Shown here piece by piece: positions 1-11,504 of a stretch of DNA of 64,000 bases. Each line of letters starts with the position of its first letter. The stretch's first letter is position 1. The position numbers and the translations under genes were made by a program. Location of the stretch: positions 908,001-972,000 of the forward strand of contig WPIO01000129.1 in NCBI GenBank assembly GCA_009760855.2, written 5' to 3'. The DNA is from Cristatella mucedo. Its lineage: Eukaryota; Bryozoa; Phylactolaemata; Cristatellidae. A model generated the notes under the pieces. The model ran no database searches and had not been told where the DNA came from. It worked only from the letters and a program-made list of their open reading frames with translations.

Positions 1-753
1 AGGTGAGTTGTATTTGTTGGCAGTCCTGTGCTTGCTGCATCAACGAGTATAATTTGGTCTGCACGCACCAATAGCATTGGTTGGAGCCTGAACGGTGCTG
101 CTTGATTGTTGTGCTTTCACCGTGCTACGTTAGCTCAGATCTTTGCAGTTGTTGCATGGCAGCCACCAAATCGATGCCTGGTCTTGAATGGCTCGCGTCT
201 CCTGTTTCATGCAGTCTGTTCGGCGTCTCATAGTACCTCATAGCAGTCGCTACAATTTTTATGTCAGGCAAGGTTCACTCGTCAAGCTTGGTTGCATTGT
301 GGTAGCTGCACTGCTGGGCAGTATTTGTTAACTAATAGTTTTGTATTTATGCCTACGCTGGGAGTCGTCAGATAGAAAGAATGTCCCGGCTTTGTAGTGT
401 CTGTTGAGTTTTTGCCCGTCTTTGTATATATCTCCATCTGTTACCCCACAAAGCCACAAAGACCATGTGCATATTATGCAGGAGAGTTTTCCATAGCGCT
501 CTCGAAGCCTAAGCTGCTTTCAGTATGCATTCGATAGCCAACAGGCTTCGCCTACTGCTTTTGCCTCCCTGATGTTACACTATTTTTTTTTAACACGGCA
601 CAGCTTTGTGGCCACATTTAAGTCAGTGGCCTTCCTGGGTCTCAGCTAAAAATGCAAGGATTGTTCACTGTGCTTGGTCAAATTAATGTTTATTTATATT
701 TATGCCTAATGGCATTCAAGTTTCAGTGTGATGACAATAGTTTTAAGTGGGAC

Positions 754-901
<148 letters not shown>

Positions 902-1687
902 AGGCGTGCGTATGTGTGTACCCATCCCCAATGTAAGTCTGCCAAGCCACCAAGACTGAGTGTGCACTTCTGTAGAGCCCACATGCAGCTTTTAATGAGC
1001 ATGCCTTAGCCGGCAGCCGACTCCATCTCACTCGATGCAGAACAAGTGAGAAGAGTAGCCAAGTCAAAGAGGCGGTCGAGTAAGTGAATATGAGCAGCAG
1101 CAGTGCAGGTCGCCTGCTAAAGCAAGAGCTGGGACTTGCAGTTGGAGAGAAGATGTGGATGATGTGCACGAGTTATGGAAGTGAATTGTGGAAGCTGAGC
1201 AGTCTAAGACCCATAGAGCAAGTGGTTCTGGTTTCAATAGTGTGTTTGAAATGAAAGTGGAGTGCTCTGTTTTTGATTTGGCTAAGCACGGGATTTTGCT
1301 AGATGGTATGCTAAATTGGCATCACCTAGTTGTTGTTGAGAGAGTTAAGTAAGCAGGCAATGGGAAGACCGGAAGTCTAGATACTTTTTGCTAGAAACGT
1401 TATACTAAGTTTCAAGGTTAGAAAACTTTGCTTTCCTTAAACGGAAGTGTCGATGCTGAGTATATTGAGGGGAAGGTTTGCCGGAAGCTGCAGGCAGGAA
1501 TGACATTGCGGATCTCACGGGACCATGATTCGTTTTTACTGTCGTGAAATTGCATGTGGTTGCATCGGCTATCGTGCACCGTTACTTTTAGGCTTGCAGC
1601 TTTTTGTGCCTCCTCATTACACTCTAGTTATTCCGCTTGTACCTCCAGACTCGACGTTTGTATTACGATATGGTTTTGCCTTTGCAG

Positions 1688-1777
1688 AGTTTTTATGGTG
1701 ATCGGTTTGGACTAGAGTTTGTTGATATTATCAAAGGCTCCAACTTAGTCGAGCGGGAAAAGCTGTCACCAGACAAG
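1688..1777 (+). CDS. DOCK exon A: start of the visible DHR-2 segment
   Basis: The acceptor is TTTGCAG and the donor GTAAGC. It encodes 30 residues beginning SFYGDRFGLEFVDIIKGS and ending EKLSPDK, phase 0 at both ends. The FYG..FG..(V/D)(V/D)(I)IK.S pattern is the DHR-2 stretch just before the AYIQ(L/I)TYVEP segment, and the next exon starts with exactly that segment. No start codon is expected because most of the protein lies upstream of the window. Confidence 0.92.
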
Positions 1778-2259
1778 GTAAGCAGATGAATTCCGATCGA
1801 GTGATTCATGGCATGCCTTCGTTGGGCACCGGGGACAGCTGCGGATATCGTGAGGCTGATGAGGCATCTTGGTAGCCGAGTTGTGCCAGCAACGTTGCTG
1901 GCCGCCCAGTTTGTCGGTTCCGGTCTAGTCTTTGCGTTGTGACCATGCACCACGCTTTGCGAAGCAGAGCTTACCAAGGCGTCTTGTTTGGCTGAATTTC
2001 ACTAGGAGAATATGTCTACTCGCTGCTTGGAGATGTCTCCCCTCGTTGTGTACTCTTTAGCTCAACCCACCTCGAATCCTAGCCCGCCATGCCATTCGTA
2101 GCCTTTGAATCGGCATTGGCGATCGGCAGCCTCTTTGCTGGGCAAATCGTGGGGCTGCATGGGTGGCTTTGAGGGGGCAAGTCGTCCCGAGCTGATTTGC
2201 CGTGTGCATGGTAACGTGGCCTGGTCTTCTGCATCATGAGCGACTCTCTTCCTTCCTAG

Positions 2260-2350
2260 GCCTACATACAGCTGACATACGTTGAACCGCACTTCGATGC
2301 GTACGAGCTGAAGAACAGGAAGAGCTACTTCGACCGGAATTATAATCTGA
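2260..2350 (+). CDS. DOCK exon [11 protein letters not shown] segment of DHR-2
   Basis: The acceptor is CTTCCTAG and the donor GTGAGT. The exon is 91 bp, entering in phase 0 and leaving in phase 1. It encodes [19 protein letters not shown] followed by [11 protein letters not shown]. The YIQ.TYVEP.FD.YE motif is one of the best conserved in DHR-2 domains. The last base, A, completes a Lys codon with the first two bases of exon C, giving ..NYNL-KR-FVY.. as in family members (NLRRF). Confidence 0.93.
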
Positions 2351-3159
2351 GTGAGTGCTTCTTCTTGCTCCGCCTGCATTTGCATTGTCAATAATAGATA
2401 TTCTCGTGGTTTGATTTTGGACGCTTGGAAAATTCGTCTTTCCTGGCAAAACACGAGGCGAGGGCAGCGTTGCCTCGGTATTACTCGATGGCTGAGATTT
2501 GTTGCTCATGACGTCCTGCTGATTTGAAGTTTCGTGTCGAAAATCGGTGCCTTAATGGTGCTTACAGATCGGGCATCCAACGACTGCTACTTAGTCATGA
2601 AACGTGTGCAACTGAATGAGCTGCTGTACAAAATAAGAAATTATGTACATTTCTTACCTTCACGTGCAAAGCAATTCGTTGGCAGTAGGTCATGTCGGCA
2701 ATTGAATCAGCTGCCCATTAGGTTTTTTTTTAGAGCATCGGTGTAAAGTTCTGGCTTGTAGTAAATTTTGTGCTGTGCAGTTCCCTAGACATTAGAGCAA
2801 GTCGCCCGAATTCTTTTCCTATTGCCAGTGGCTCACTGTCACAGCTTTGCATTGCTCATCTCTGCTGCTGCTGCTGCTGCCACTCTCTCTCCTCCTCCCA
2901 TCTGCCCTCCCCCTCCCGACTATGTTGCTTCCCTGTCAGATGGTGTGCTCAGTAGCAGTCGGTGTATGTTATTACCAAACCTGTTGTTTTCTGTGATTTA
3001 TAATTGCGATAGGGGCAAAGAAAAGCCATCGGGGCTTTGAGGGCTCAAGTGAGACTGCACTGTGAATAACTCAGCTTGCTTGACTAATGTGTGATAATGC
3101 TGTTCACTCTGCTTAACTGAGCGGCTTCAAATAGGTGTTTTCAATTATATTTCCCCTGG

Positions 3160-3325
3160 CTCTTAGCCTAGGGGTAAGGTACTCACCCTTCACTACCAAG
3201 GTCGTCTGTTCGAGTCCTGCAGCAGGCGACCGTTTATTGTCCCCGCAAGAAGGGGAATGGTATCCTCTAAAGCTCTTCTGCCGCCATATAAATATGGCTG
3301 CTGACTTTTTCTATACGGTATTCTG
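3160..3325 (+). mobile_element. tRNA-derived SINE (family i)
   Basis: It has a pol III A-box-like TAGCCTAGGGGTAAGG near 3166 and a perfect B-box core GTTCGAGTCC at 3208-3217. A tRNA-unrelated body follows, ending in ATATAAATATGGCTGCTGACTT. The body and tail resemble the copy at 58690-58860 and the reversed copies at 41195 and 62518. Confidence 0.7.
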
Positions 3326-3524
3326 ACATTTTTTGGCAGTAGCCTTTGCAGCCCCGAATGTTCCCTAATTGATGCTGTTGCCCGAGTTATCGACCCGACA
3401 GTTGCTTGTTTGATATCTCGATTCAGCGTTTCTATCCTCGGACAGTATTGTCGACTATCGACAGCTTAGGGAAAATAGAGCCTCATTTAGTGCATCGACA
3501 TCGTCTGAGATTGTGGCCTCTAGT

Positions 3525-3582
3525 CAACAAAGCGTACTTGGCTTTGAACCAATCAACAGAGCGTACTTGGCTTTGTACCAAT
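3525..3582 (+). repeat. 29-bp direct repeat, two copies
   Basis: CAACA(A/G)AGCGTACTTGGC plus 11 more bases is repeated head to tail (3525-3553 and 3554-3582) with two differences. It is a recent local duplication inside a DOCK intron. Confidence 0.85.
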
Positions 3583-3944
3583 CATCAGGACAGTCAGCTG
3601 AGCTGCCCAGGCAGTCATGGTAGTGTATGCTTAATTGAAATGCTTCAATCGGTGAATCGGTTCTAGAGAAGAGGAAGCTTTCGGGGCCCTTGTTTTCTCG
3701 AAATTACAAATACGAGAGTGTGCATTGGTGGTATCAACTGGATAGCTTGGTCTTAGCCTGTGGGAAGCAGCTTGCAATTCACAACAACCCTGGCCACGAG
3801 AGTTCGGGTCATGCAGCGGGCAATCTTTTGTTGCCTCATTTGCATGAGAATTACTTTTAGATTTCCTGTAAATGCTGTGCTTTTTCCCCATCCCGGTGAA
3901 AAAAGTGAGAGTGCAACGATGATGGTAGGGTTGAACGACGTTCG

Positions 3945-4040
3945 ATCTGCTCGCTCGATCGGCTGAGCAGATCTGCTCGCTCGATCGGTTCGCTCGATCG
4001 GCAATGGAGTCTGTCCAATGGTGTCTGTCCAATGAAGCTG
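3945..4040 (+). repeat. Short degenerate tandem repeats
   Basis: GCTCGCTCGATCGG recurs three times between 3945 and 4003, followed by two copies of GTGTCTGTCCAATG (4011-4037). No coding potential is evident. Confidence 0.6.
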
Positions 4041-4540
4041 CGAGTACCTATGAAGCCTCAAAAGGTGGCAAGCGGCTGCTGCTGCTCATTACCACTGCTT
4101 GCAACCAGGACAGTATGGTGCTGGCCTGCCTACCGGGACAGCATGTATGAAGCGATATCCCATTATGGCGTAACCTTTTTCCCTCATTCTCAGTGACTAA
4201 CACTGAGAGCGAGAGCGCGCCAAACGAATCGATGACACAGCCTCCGAGGCGTGATCGGTAGCGCCGCACAAGCCGACGGAAGCTTCGGCGACGGTGGCCG
4301 TGCTATGTAAAGGAAACGAAAAAAAAAGTCGATCAGGCGCTTCCGAAAGCCTGCTCGGTAGAGGAGCAGCCTTTGCTTCTGGAGTGAGATGCTGCGGGTC
4401 GACTAAACCCCCACTCGGTGGCTGCCTTTGAGTTCGCCTGCGTCCGAGACCTGAGAAGAATGCATCTGTAAAAGAGCCGACTCAGCATCGTTGCAGCAGT
4501 CTCGTCGTAACAGTGACTTTGAAAGTTGTTTATTTTTTAG

Positions 4541-4686
4541 AGCGCTTCGTCTACTCGACGCCCTTCACGCTCGACGGCCGAGCGCACGGGGATCTGGCCG
4601 AGCAATACAAGCGCAAAACGATCCTCACCACGTCGCACGCCTTCCCCTATGTCAAGACGCGCATAGAGGTCGTCGCACGGGAGCTG
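4541..4686 (+). CDS. DOCK exon [12 protein letters not shown]...LTTSHAFPY segment
   Basis: The acceptor is a strong pyrimidine run ending TTTTTTAG and the donor is GTTAGT. The exon is 146 bp, entering in phase 1 and leaving in phase 0. It encodes [20 protein letters not shown], then [20 protein letters not shown], then IEVVAREL. This is the most conserved block of DHR-2 lobes B/C, and [13 protein letters not shown] alone identifies the family. The exon is clearly more GC-rich than its introns, as expected for coding sequence here. Confidence 0.95.
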
Positions 4687-5289
4687 GTTAGTGGCGATTG
4701 TCAATACTGATTTCTCTTTGAGCCCCCTCCGAAGGGCAAAGCTTGGCCACTTCCACCATGGCTCGACCCCCCCTCACAGGAAGGCTTGGCTGTCAGAGCC
4801 TCTGCTCTGTTGCTGAGCAAATTGGCTCCCTTAGTCCACCACTGAGTTCATTCTTGCCGGCTTCAGACTTCATGCTCTTTCTTAAGATTACTTCATTATT
4901 TCTTTTAGACTTCCCCTGCAGTGAGCGTACATGCGGGAAGACCATTACCGGTTAGTTCTCTAGGCGAAACACGGTGATTTTGAAAAGCCCCGACCGGAAG
5001 CTAGTAAACTGCTCATCGAGTGAGATCCGTAAGGCCTTTTGTCGCCACTGAAGCCTACACCTGCTATTTTTGGGAAGACGTTTCGTGAGAATGTAGTCCC
5101 TTATAAATGGGGTTGAAGTGCAGCAGAAGCGAGCAAGAAGCATCTCAGTGCCAAGCATGTCAGTCACTGCAAAATTCTGAGCCCTTAAACCAGGCATGTT
5201 ATGAAACATTTAACAGTGGATGCCATGCCGGTGTATTCATCCCTCATGCTTTCTAAATAGTATGTGTATGAGCTCATGCTTGTTAGTTC

Positions 5290-5297
<8 letters not shown>

Positions 5298-5371
<74 letters not shown>
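5298..5371 (+). repeat. (TG)n microsatellite
   Basis: About 36 uninterrupted TG units in the intron between DOCK exons C and D. Confidence 0.99.
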
Positions 5372-5372
<1 letters not shown>

Positions 5373-5780
5373 ACATGAGAGCATGTTTATTCTCATACGT
5401 GATTATCGCCGAAAGGGAAGGTAGACCATCCAGCAAGAAGAGGCAGGTGCAAATGCCATTAAAATTTTCATTAACCTGCAACTAGGGGTGCATATTTAGT
5501 CAGTGTCACATGCTCGTTCGTATTTATGGCAAGTAGTCGACTAGTGTCGTTGGATTGTTGCTGAAGCTACTGGCTATCTGCAGAAGTTTTTTTTAAGGTT
5601 GACTTCCTATCCAATGCGTGTGATATTAAAATTATAATCGGAAGGGGATCAACATAAACTGATCGAAGCTATTTCGTGTGATGCACGCGAATGCAACAAG
5701 CTGTCAGCCTAGCTACCTGGAGCACCGGCCGTGGGCTGCTGCTGTTGTGAATCATCATAGTTTCACATTTTCCCATGCAG

Positions 5781-5924
5781 CTGGTGCTCACACCCATCGA
5801 GGTTGCCATCGAGGACATACAGAAGAAGCTGAATGAACTACAAGCTGCATTCATGCAAGATCCACCTGACCCTAAGATGCTGCAAATGGTGCTTCAAGGG
5901 TGCATTGGGACGACGGTGAACCAG
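5781..5924 (+). CDS. DOCK exon [10 protein letters not shown]...KMLQMVLQG segment
   Basis: The acceptor is TCCCATGCAG and the donor GTAACT. The exon is 144 bp (48 codons), phase 0 at both ends. It encodes [20 protein letters not shown], then [20 protein letters not shown], then CIGTTVNQ. The LQG(S/C)(V/I)..TVNQ-GP junction with exon E is where DOCK DHR-2 domains carry the short loop near the bound nucleotide. I infer that placement from family alignment memory. A long hairpin begins 29 bp into the following intron. Confidence 0.95.
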
Positions 5925-5953
5925 GTAACTGTCCATACCGGTGTCTGGGCACC

Positions 5954-6002
5954 GATGAGTTTGGCACCAAGCAGACCTTGCCTGCTCGGTGCCAAACTCG
6001 TC
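5954..6002 (+). repeat. Intronic inverted repeat (hairpin)
   Basis: Arms 5954-5974 and 5982-6002 are reverse complements at 19 of 21 positions around a 7-nt loop. The core is GAGTTTGGCACC against GGTGCCAAACTC. It sits 29 bp after the DOCK exon D donor and ends exactly where a LINE fragment starts. It would fold strongly in the pre-mRNA, but at 49 nt it is short for a microRNA precursor. Confidence 0.8.
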
Positions 6003-6215
6003 GGCCAGGCTTGTCTGTCTGTAAGGCGTCGCAAAAGTCCAATTGCACCGCTTCTAGCCGAGCTGCACCGGTTCCCCGTCAAGCAGTATGCCAACTTCAA
6101 AGTTCTGCCACTCACCTTTAGGTCCCTTTTAGTCTCGTGCCGCTCTCTGAAATACTTCGTAATCATGCTTCTCATTGTGCCACTCTTTCTTCTGACTCTA
6201 GCCGTTTAACTTACC
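6003..6215 (+). mobile_element. L2-like LINE fragment (RT 3' part)
   Basis: The frame running on from exon D encodes [20 protein letters not shown] and [11 protein letters not shown]. This parallels the HITPLLADLHWLPVKQRIDF/KVLSLTFRSL found in every LINE copy of the window. It is truncated at both ends, begins immediately after the intronic hairpin and is not part of DOCK. Confidence 0.8.
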
Positions 6216-6219
6216 TGCT

Positions 6220-7060
6220 GCTTTTATCCTTGATGTCGTCTTGGTGAAATTGGTAATAGCCAGTTACATCACTCAAGATAATGACGAGCAGGAAACAATC
6301 CAAAGAAGCTTAACAAGTTGCATTTCGCATTGTTGGCTTGTTATCCTGTACTTGCTCCATTCCACTCTCAGGTTTGCTGCATTAATTATGGTCTCATTTG
6401 GGGAAAGCTGTCAGCTGACCAGTTGTTTGCTGTCTGCTCACATATGCTCCGCGAAAATGCCACTTTGCCGGGAGGATATAGTCTAAAGTTTCCCCTCTTA
6501 GTGAGTTTGTTGCTGAAAATACCATCATCCGTTGGAATTTGAATGAATGAACGACTCTCGTGGGCCTCGCATGCTGGATGAGGCATCAGAGCATTAGCAC
6601 CCACTGGCTTTTTAGTAAAAAAAAAAGTCAGCAACAGTGGCTTTTGCCAAAATGCATCTGAAAGTAAGCACGTATAAACCGTCAAAACACGTTAACACAT
6701 GAAGCATATACCGTTAGCCATTGCATTTGCTGAACGAACAAAGGAATCTGCACAGCTTAGATGCACATCACTGATTGGTATTCTTCATCTCTTTAGGTAG
6801 CATCAAACAAGCTGTACTTGGTCCTTCATTTAAAAACATCCAGCTATGATGCTGCTGAATAGTCGGAACAAGGTTTTGAGCAACGAGGGGCATGGAACTA
6901 TATGTTGACCTTTGCGAATCTTGGTAAACATGATGACCAACCTAAAAGCTTGTTATCATTGTCATTGTCAGCTAATGTGCTGTCTGCTTGATGGGTTGCG
7001 AGCGTAATCATGCTATAAGAAGTTGATGGTCCATGGCAGGCACTTCAGCTGTACAAACTG
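6220..7060. other. Intron sequence without recognisable features
   Basis: AT-richer intron between DOCK exons D and E. No conserved coding stretch, RNA gene or repeat family member was recognised in it. Confidence 0.5.
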
Positions 7061-7132
7061 GCGTAATTGTTGAGCTGCCGGTGGCCGCCTTCATACCATG
7101 CATGTTTTCCCAGCAAAAAGTCTCTGTTTCAG

Positions 7133-7242
7133 GGCCCGGTTGAAGTTGCCACAGTGTTCCTCACGGATGTTTCCGAGGGAAAGTTGGAGCCTACGAAGCA
7201 CCACAATCGGCTAAGGCTCTGCTTCAAGGATTTCCTGAAAAA
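7133..7242 (+). CDS. DOCK exon E: GPVEVA...RLRLCFKDF segment
   Basis: The acceptor is CTCTGTTTCAG and the donor GTATGC. The exon is 110 bp, entering in phase 0 and leaving in phase 2. It encodes [20 protein letters not shown], then [16 protein letters not shown], plus two bases of a Lys codon completed by exon F. HHN(K/R)LRLCFKDF is characteristic of DOCK6/7/8. Reading straight through the donor stays open for another 256 bp, but that translation is unlike the family and exon F restores the homology exactly. Confidence 0.94.
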
Positions 7243-7514
7243 GTATGCCCATCGGTGGCTTCAGCTGTGCACCAAGTTCTGGCGTGCCCATCACCTAGAG
7301 GCGCCATTGCTAAATAATGCCAATGCTCCCTGTTCATTTCGTTCAATTATGACCAATATTTGCGTGATTGCAATTGTAATTGGGGTGTTGAGCAAAGTTG
7401 CTCTGTTGGTAGAGTGGGAACCCTTCTCCTTGAAGACATATGACTATGAAGGAATACGAAGCCCAAGCTTGAAAAAACAAACAAAAGATCACGACTGACT
7501 TTCAGTCGACTGGC

Positions 7515-8330
7515 ATACTGGGGCTATTGTAGGTCGTTCCAATCCATCTTAGCTTAAGCCTAGTCTAGCTTCATAAAAACAAAGCAGAATCACTGATCCA
7601 CAATTCAAGCTGTTGATGTTGACCATCAGCCATTTCCCTAACAACTCCTAGGTCAGCACCTTACCTAGTCATTCTTTTGGCGATCTAGCAAATTTTTTGT
7701 GTGGCTTCTTGTTTTAATAAGATAGATCATATCAGAAGGTCCTTCCTTGAGGTAAGGTTACTTTCCTACTAGACTCCTTGCCTCCATTCCATGCTTACCT
7801 AAATGCTGCGTTATAGCCTGCAACTAATGACCTCTTTTGAAGTTAATCTCCCAATCTAAGAGTTAGATCTCAGCCCCTTAGATCCAATCCCACTGTTCTC
7901 CTTCTAGACGAATTTTTCAAGTTAAATTTAGCTGGTTCAAAACCTTAAAACCTTATTTTTTTTATAAAAGCATGCAATATATTAGCTGATTTAACAACCT
8001 CATTTGTGTAGCAGCAGAAGAGCCTTCATGGCTATCACAACCCTAGCTTGTGCACTTTTAGTTTATACGCTCCAAAAACTTGTAACTCACTCCCGACTGA
8101 CGTCACGACATTCCCTGACTTGAAATGTAAAAAGAAGCTGAAAAAGTGTTGCCTGTTCTTCACGGCATTTGCTCTGTCCGCGGGAATGGTTCTTTGTGAG
8201 CTTGTGCATACTAACACGTTGTGCACTTTATTGCTAGCCAATCAGTGTGCTTCCGTTTCTGCAGATGTTAAGTGTACAGAAAGAGATTTACTTCTCTTTG
8301 CTATACACGTGTTTATTATTATTGTTAATA
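7515..8330 (+). mobile_element. Decayed L2-like LINE with a SINE piece inserted
   Basis: 7515-7950 aligns by eye with 43398-43790 of the better preserved copy (shared stations: GTCGTTCCAATC, CTAGTCTAGCTTC, TTTTTTGTG). 8045-8330 matches the RT C-terminus and 3' region (TATACGCTCCAAAAACTTG..CCTGACTTGAAATGTAAAA). Between them, 7965-8044, sits a reversed SINE end. The whole block lies in the last DOCK intron. Confidence 0.7.
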
Positions 8331-8742
8331 TTGTTATTCATGTTGCGCTACCTGGATCTTATCTAGCAATGAGCCTTCACTTTGCCACCCAGGTCTTGGC
8401 TTCGAGTCGTGCGGTAGTCATTCCCCACATTGTAAGCACATTTTGTAGGCAGTTGAATGCCAATCTTCCTACTCTGTAGCCAAACTTCCAAGCCATTCAG
8501 CGGTTTCACCTGCCACAGCACTCCTGCTGATCGATCGCTGCAGTGTCTTCAGGAAGCTTATAATCTTTTGCTCTAACTGCCTCTAGCAAATATTGGCTGC
8601 TTTCTGGTGGCCTGCTATTATGCCACTTTGCTGTGCTAGCATGGTAAAGTTTGCTAGCATGGCAAGGCCGTCTTTGGTTTCGCTTGCCTGCTTTGCTCTT
8701 GCGCGCACGATTGCACGATTGACAGTCCCGCCCTTTGCGTAG

Positions 8743-8959
8743 GTGTTACGACGCTCTGCAGAAGAACAAAGGGCTCATAGGGCCCGATCAGAGGGAATAC
8801 CAGTACGAGCTCGATAAGAACTACCACAGCGTCAAAGACAAGCTGTCCCGTCTCATTGCCCTCAGCCATCGCCAGCAGCAAGCGGCTGCGGCTCCTTTGG
8901 CACCTTCGAATGACGGCGGTGCGAGCGCGAAAAATCGCCAGCTGCACCACGGAAGGTGA
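8743..8959 (+). CDS. DOCK exon F: last DHR-2 helices and probable C-terminus
   Basis: The acceptor is CCTTTGCGTAG. The first base finishes the Lys codon, then [40 protein letters not shown] and a low-complexity QQQAAAA tail follow, ending at TGA 8957-8959. LIGPDQ.EYQ..L..NY(H) is the family's closing motif. The TGA lies inside a perfect splice-donor consensus (AAG|GTGAGT at 8953-8961). The exon could therefore instead end at 8955 in phase 2 and the protein continue, for example into 9301-9315 or an exon near 12718, but neither candidate shows convincing homology. Family members usually end a few dozen residues after this point with a short basic or PDZ-ligand-like tail. Confidence 0.88.
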
Positions 8960-8999
8960 GTGTGCCATCATCCCGCATCCCTTTTTGCCCACCGATTTT

Positions 9000-10780
9000 G
9001 GCGCCGATGAGCAGCGATCGATGAGATGTCAGCCGGCAGCTTGCTGCCGCTTCGCTCCGATTCTTCTGATTCGATCCTATTCTGATTCCTCTGATTCTCC
9101 TGCCGATAGATTCTTCCTATCGGCGAGCTGCCGGAGGGGGGAGGCCGTGGCAAGGAGGGGGCGTGGTGGCCCCTCTTTCCTCGCTGTTGTTGCTCGTCGT
9201 GCTCTGCCGAGCGGGACATTCAGACTCGCTGCGATCGAGGTATTGCCACTTGCACATCGCCCATTCTAAGCTTCCATCAGTGGCATCCATGCTATTGCAG
9301 ATTCTCTATCCTGAGGTAATTTATGCCGAACGTTTGCTTGCCCTTTGCTTGGGCTGCTTGCAAGCGAGCGCACAGCTTTCACGCGGTCGGCCTTGCCCTT
9401 TGCTTCATCATTGCCGAGTAGTGCCCAGAGGCAGCACAGCGGCTGGCGTGACTCTCACTCGAACTCCGGTCGCTGATAACAGCTGAGTGGGGTTTTGGCA
9501 GGACATCGCTAGCTGCCTCTTGAGTTGCCACGCGGGCTCGCTGTAACTGCGGTCTGGCGTCAGGGCGGGGGCAAGCAGCAGCCAATGCTGACTTGTGCTG
9601 AGGTCGCGTTCTTGTGCACGCTGCCACAGCTTGCTTTCTATGACAGTTAACATTCACGTTTCTGTAAGAATCCTCGCCGTTTTATTTGTGGCCTAACCGC
9701 CTCGGTTGTCACGTGCTAGCTCGAGTGGCTGGGCATATAGCCACCGGCAGTTTCCGCTCGTGAAACCCGGGTCTGTGGCGCCGGGCCTGTGCCTGCGCGC
9801 TTGTCCCATCCCATTCACCAACACGGCCATAGCTGCTGCTGCTGCTGCTGCTTCTGCAAGCACGACCGAGCACGGTTGCAGCCTGCGCATCCTGTGCGAC
9901 GGCTCGGCCTGCTGTGCACATCCAAGGGACGTCCATTAGCTTTTGAGATTCCATCTAAGTGTGCTTCCAGTTTCTAGTTCGTAGTCGCAGCTGTCTGTCA
10001 ATACTTCAATTCTTAGTTCTGTTCGTAGGTGTTCATTCTTAAGTATTCATTTGCCTATGCCCGTGAAAAGTCATGGAAAATTGCAGGTTGCATTTCTATG
10101 TGGGCCTGAATGTCCACTGACCTAGTGGTACGCCGAGCCTAGCTGGTGAGCCTCACCTACTGTCGGGCAAGGACTTCATACCACGACCCGGGTAGTGAAG
10201 TGCTCCGATCTTACCTCCAGCCTCTTACTGTTTTTGACCTTGTCATAAGTGAGGCGTTCTCTGAGCTTTGGCAGCACGAAGCTTCCCCTTCCTGTCTTCT
10301 TCTGTTGTAGGCTCTGTCACATGCAACGTTTCTTTTTAGTTTCGGCAGTTCGGTTTCAGTTGGGTGAATTCCTTTGTTGCTTGCTTTTCTGGTTGTCTGC
10401 ACCTGCACCTAGATGCGGCTCATATTCCGCCAGCTCAGCTCCTTTTTGTTCCAGGTTATTTGTTTCGGAAACTCTCCACCTTGGCGTTTAGAAATCACGG
10501 GCTCTATATTGGAATTTGTACCCATGAAAAATCACTGAAACTCACTTTTTAGTGTTGGTGGATTACTTCCGTGTACGTAGCAAGCCACCACCACCTCGTG
10601 TAGTATTATGGACAGATTATGTTTGCACATGTCTGTTGCTTACCAAAGGCAGGTGTGGCAACACTTTCGGTTGGTCACTCTGCCAGCTTCCTAATACGCC
10701 AGCTCAGCTCGAGTCCATTTGGAAGCACCCGAAGCAGTGCCAGTCACCTCTTGGGGCCACCACAGCCGATTTAGCAGCCT
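9000..10780. other. GC-rich stretch downstream of DOCK, no confident gene
   Basis: This stretch contains TCTGATTC-type short repeats (9060-9120), a CTGCTG run (9833-9853) and possible DOCK 3'UTR. Open frames on both strands lack recognisable motifs. A splice-compatible 15-bp block, TTGCAG|ATTCTCTATCCTGAG|GTAATT at 9301-9315, might be a micro-exon, but nothing confirms it. Confidence 0.4.
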
Positions 10781-10786
10781 CGTCTG

Positions 10787-10788
<2 letters not shown>

Positions 10789-10866
<78 letters not shown>
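10789..10866 (+). repeat. (GA)n microsatellite
   Basis: About 39 GA units, directly followed (10867-10930) by a reversed SINE end: CACTGCTTGCAGTTGGC then AATAAAGGATCGCC. Confidence 0.98.
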
Positions 10867-10869
<3 letters not shown>

Positions 10870-11164
10870 AAGCCTTTAAGGGCAATCACCACTGCTTGCA
10901 GTTGGCAATAAAGGATCGCCAACTGGATGGAGCAAAGGGAGGGAAAAAACTGCTAGAATGTCATGGCCATCCTTTGAAAAAGCTTATTTATAAGTTCATA
11001 GTCCTGTGAAGTTGTGGCATACACACTGTTCAATTTTAACTATGACCCACGCACGTTGCATCTAAATATGCAATTAACCAATTTTCTTTCCCCTCTTTGT
11101 TGACACACTTCATTCGTGTTCCTTCGTTGTACCACTGTAAAGGATTCGAAGGCATTTGCTTAGA

Positions 11165-11335
11165 AAAAAATTTATAGTTTATTAGTATAGCGCCCTAAGA
11201 GAGCTGAATTTCTATCCTGGCACTTCACATATGCTTCAGGGCTCGAGCCCACGATGTCGGCCTTCTAAGGCAAACGCTTATAACTCGGTCGTTAAAGGCG
11301 AGCACCTTAACACCTGGGGCAAACCAGTGTGGCTC
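11165..11335 (-). mobile_element. tRNA-derived SINE with LINE-like tail (family ii)
   Basis: Read on the minus strand, a tRNA-like head is followed by a GAGAG..TTAGGGCGCTAT tail that mimics the 3' end of the window's LINEs. A near-identical arrangement lies at 16205-16350. Confidence 0.65.
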
Positions 11336-11504
11336 TATGTAAATGTGACGTCAGGGACGAAAACGAACCTAACTTCTTATAATGGTTGATATTTGGTCAT
11401 CTCAAGCTAGATACTCGTCAGCGTGTCCCGTCGTCTTTTACTTTTGTTCCCCATTCTAATTTCAATTGCGTTCGTTGCTGACTTGTGCTTTTCAATTGTA
11501 ACAG

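Noticed and set aside
8968-9219. 83-codon minus-strand frame
   Set aside because: Opposite to the DOCK C-terminal region, low-complexity Arg/Ser/Gln/Pro and no splice signals. Treated as a shadow frame.
9301-9315. 15-bp DOCK micro-exon
   Set aside because: The splice sites look good but the five residues cannot be tested by homology, and the preceding exon already ends at a stop.
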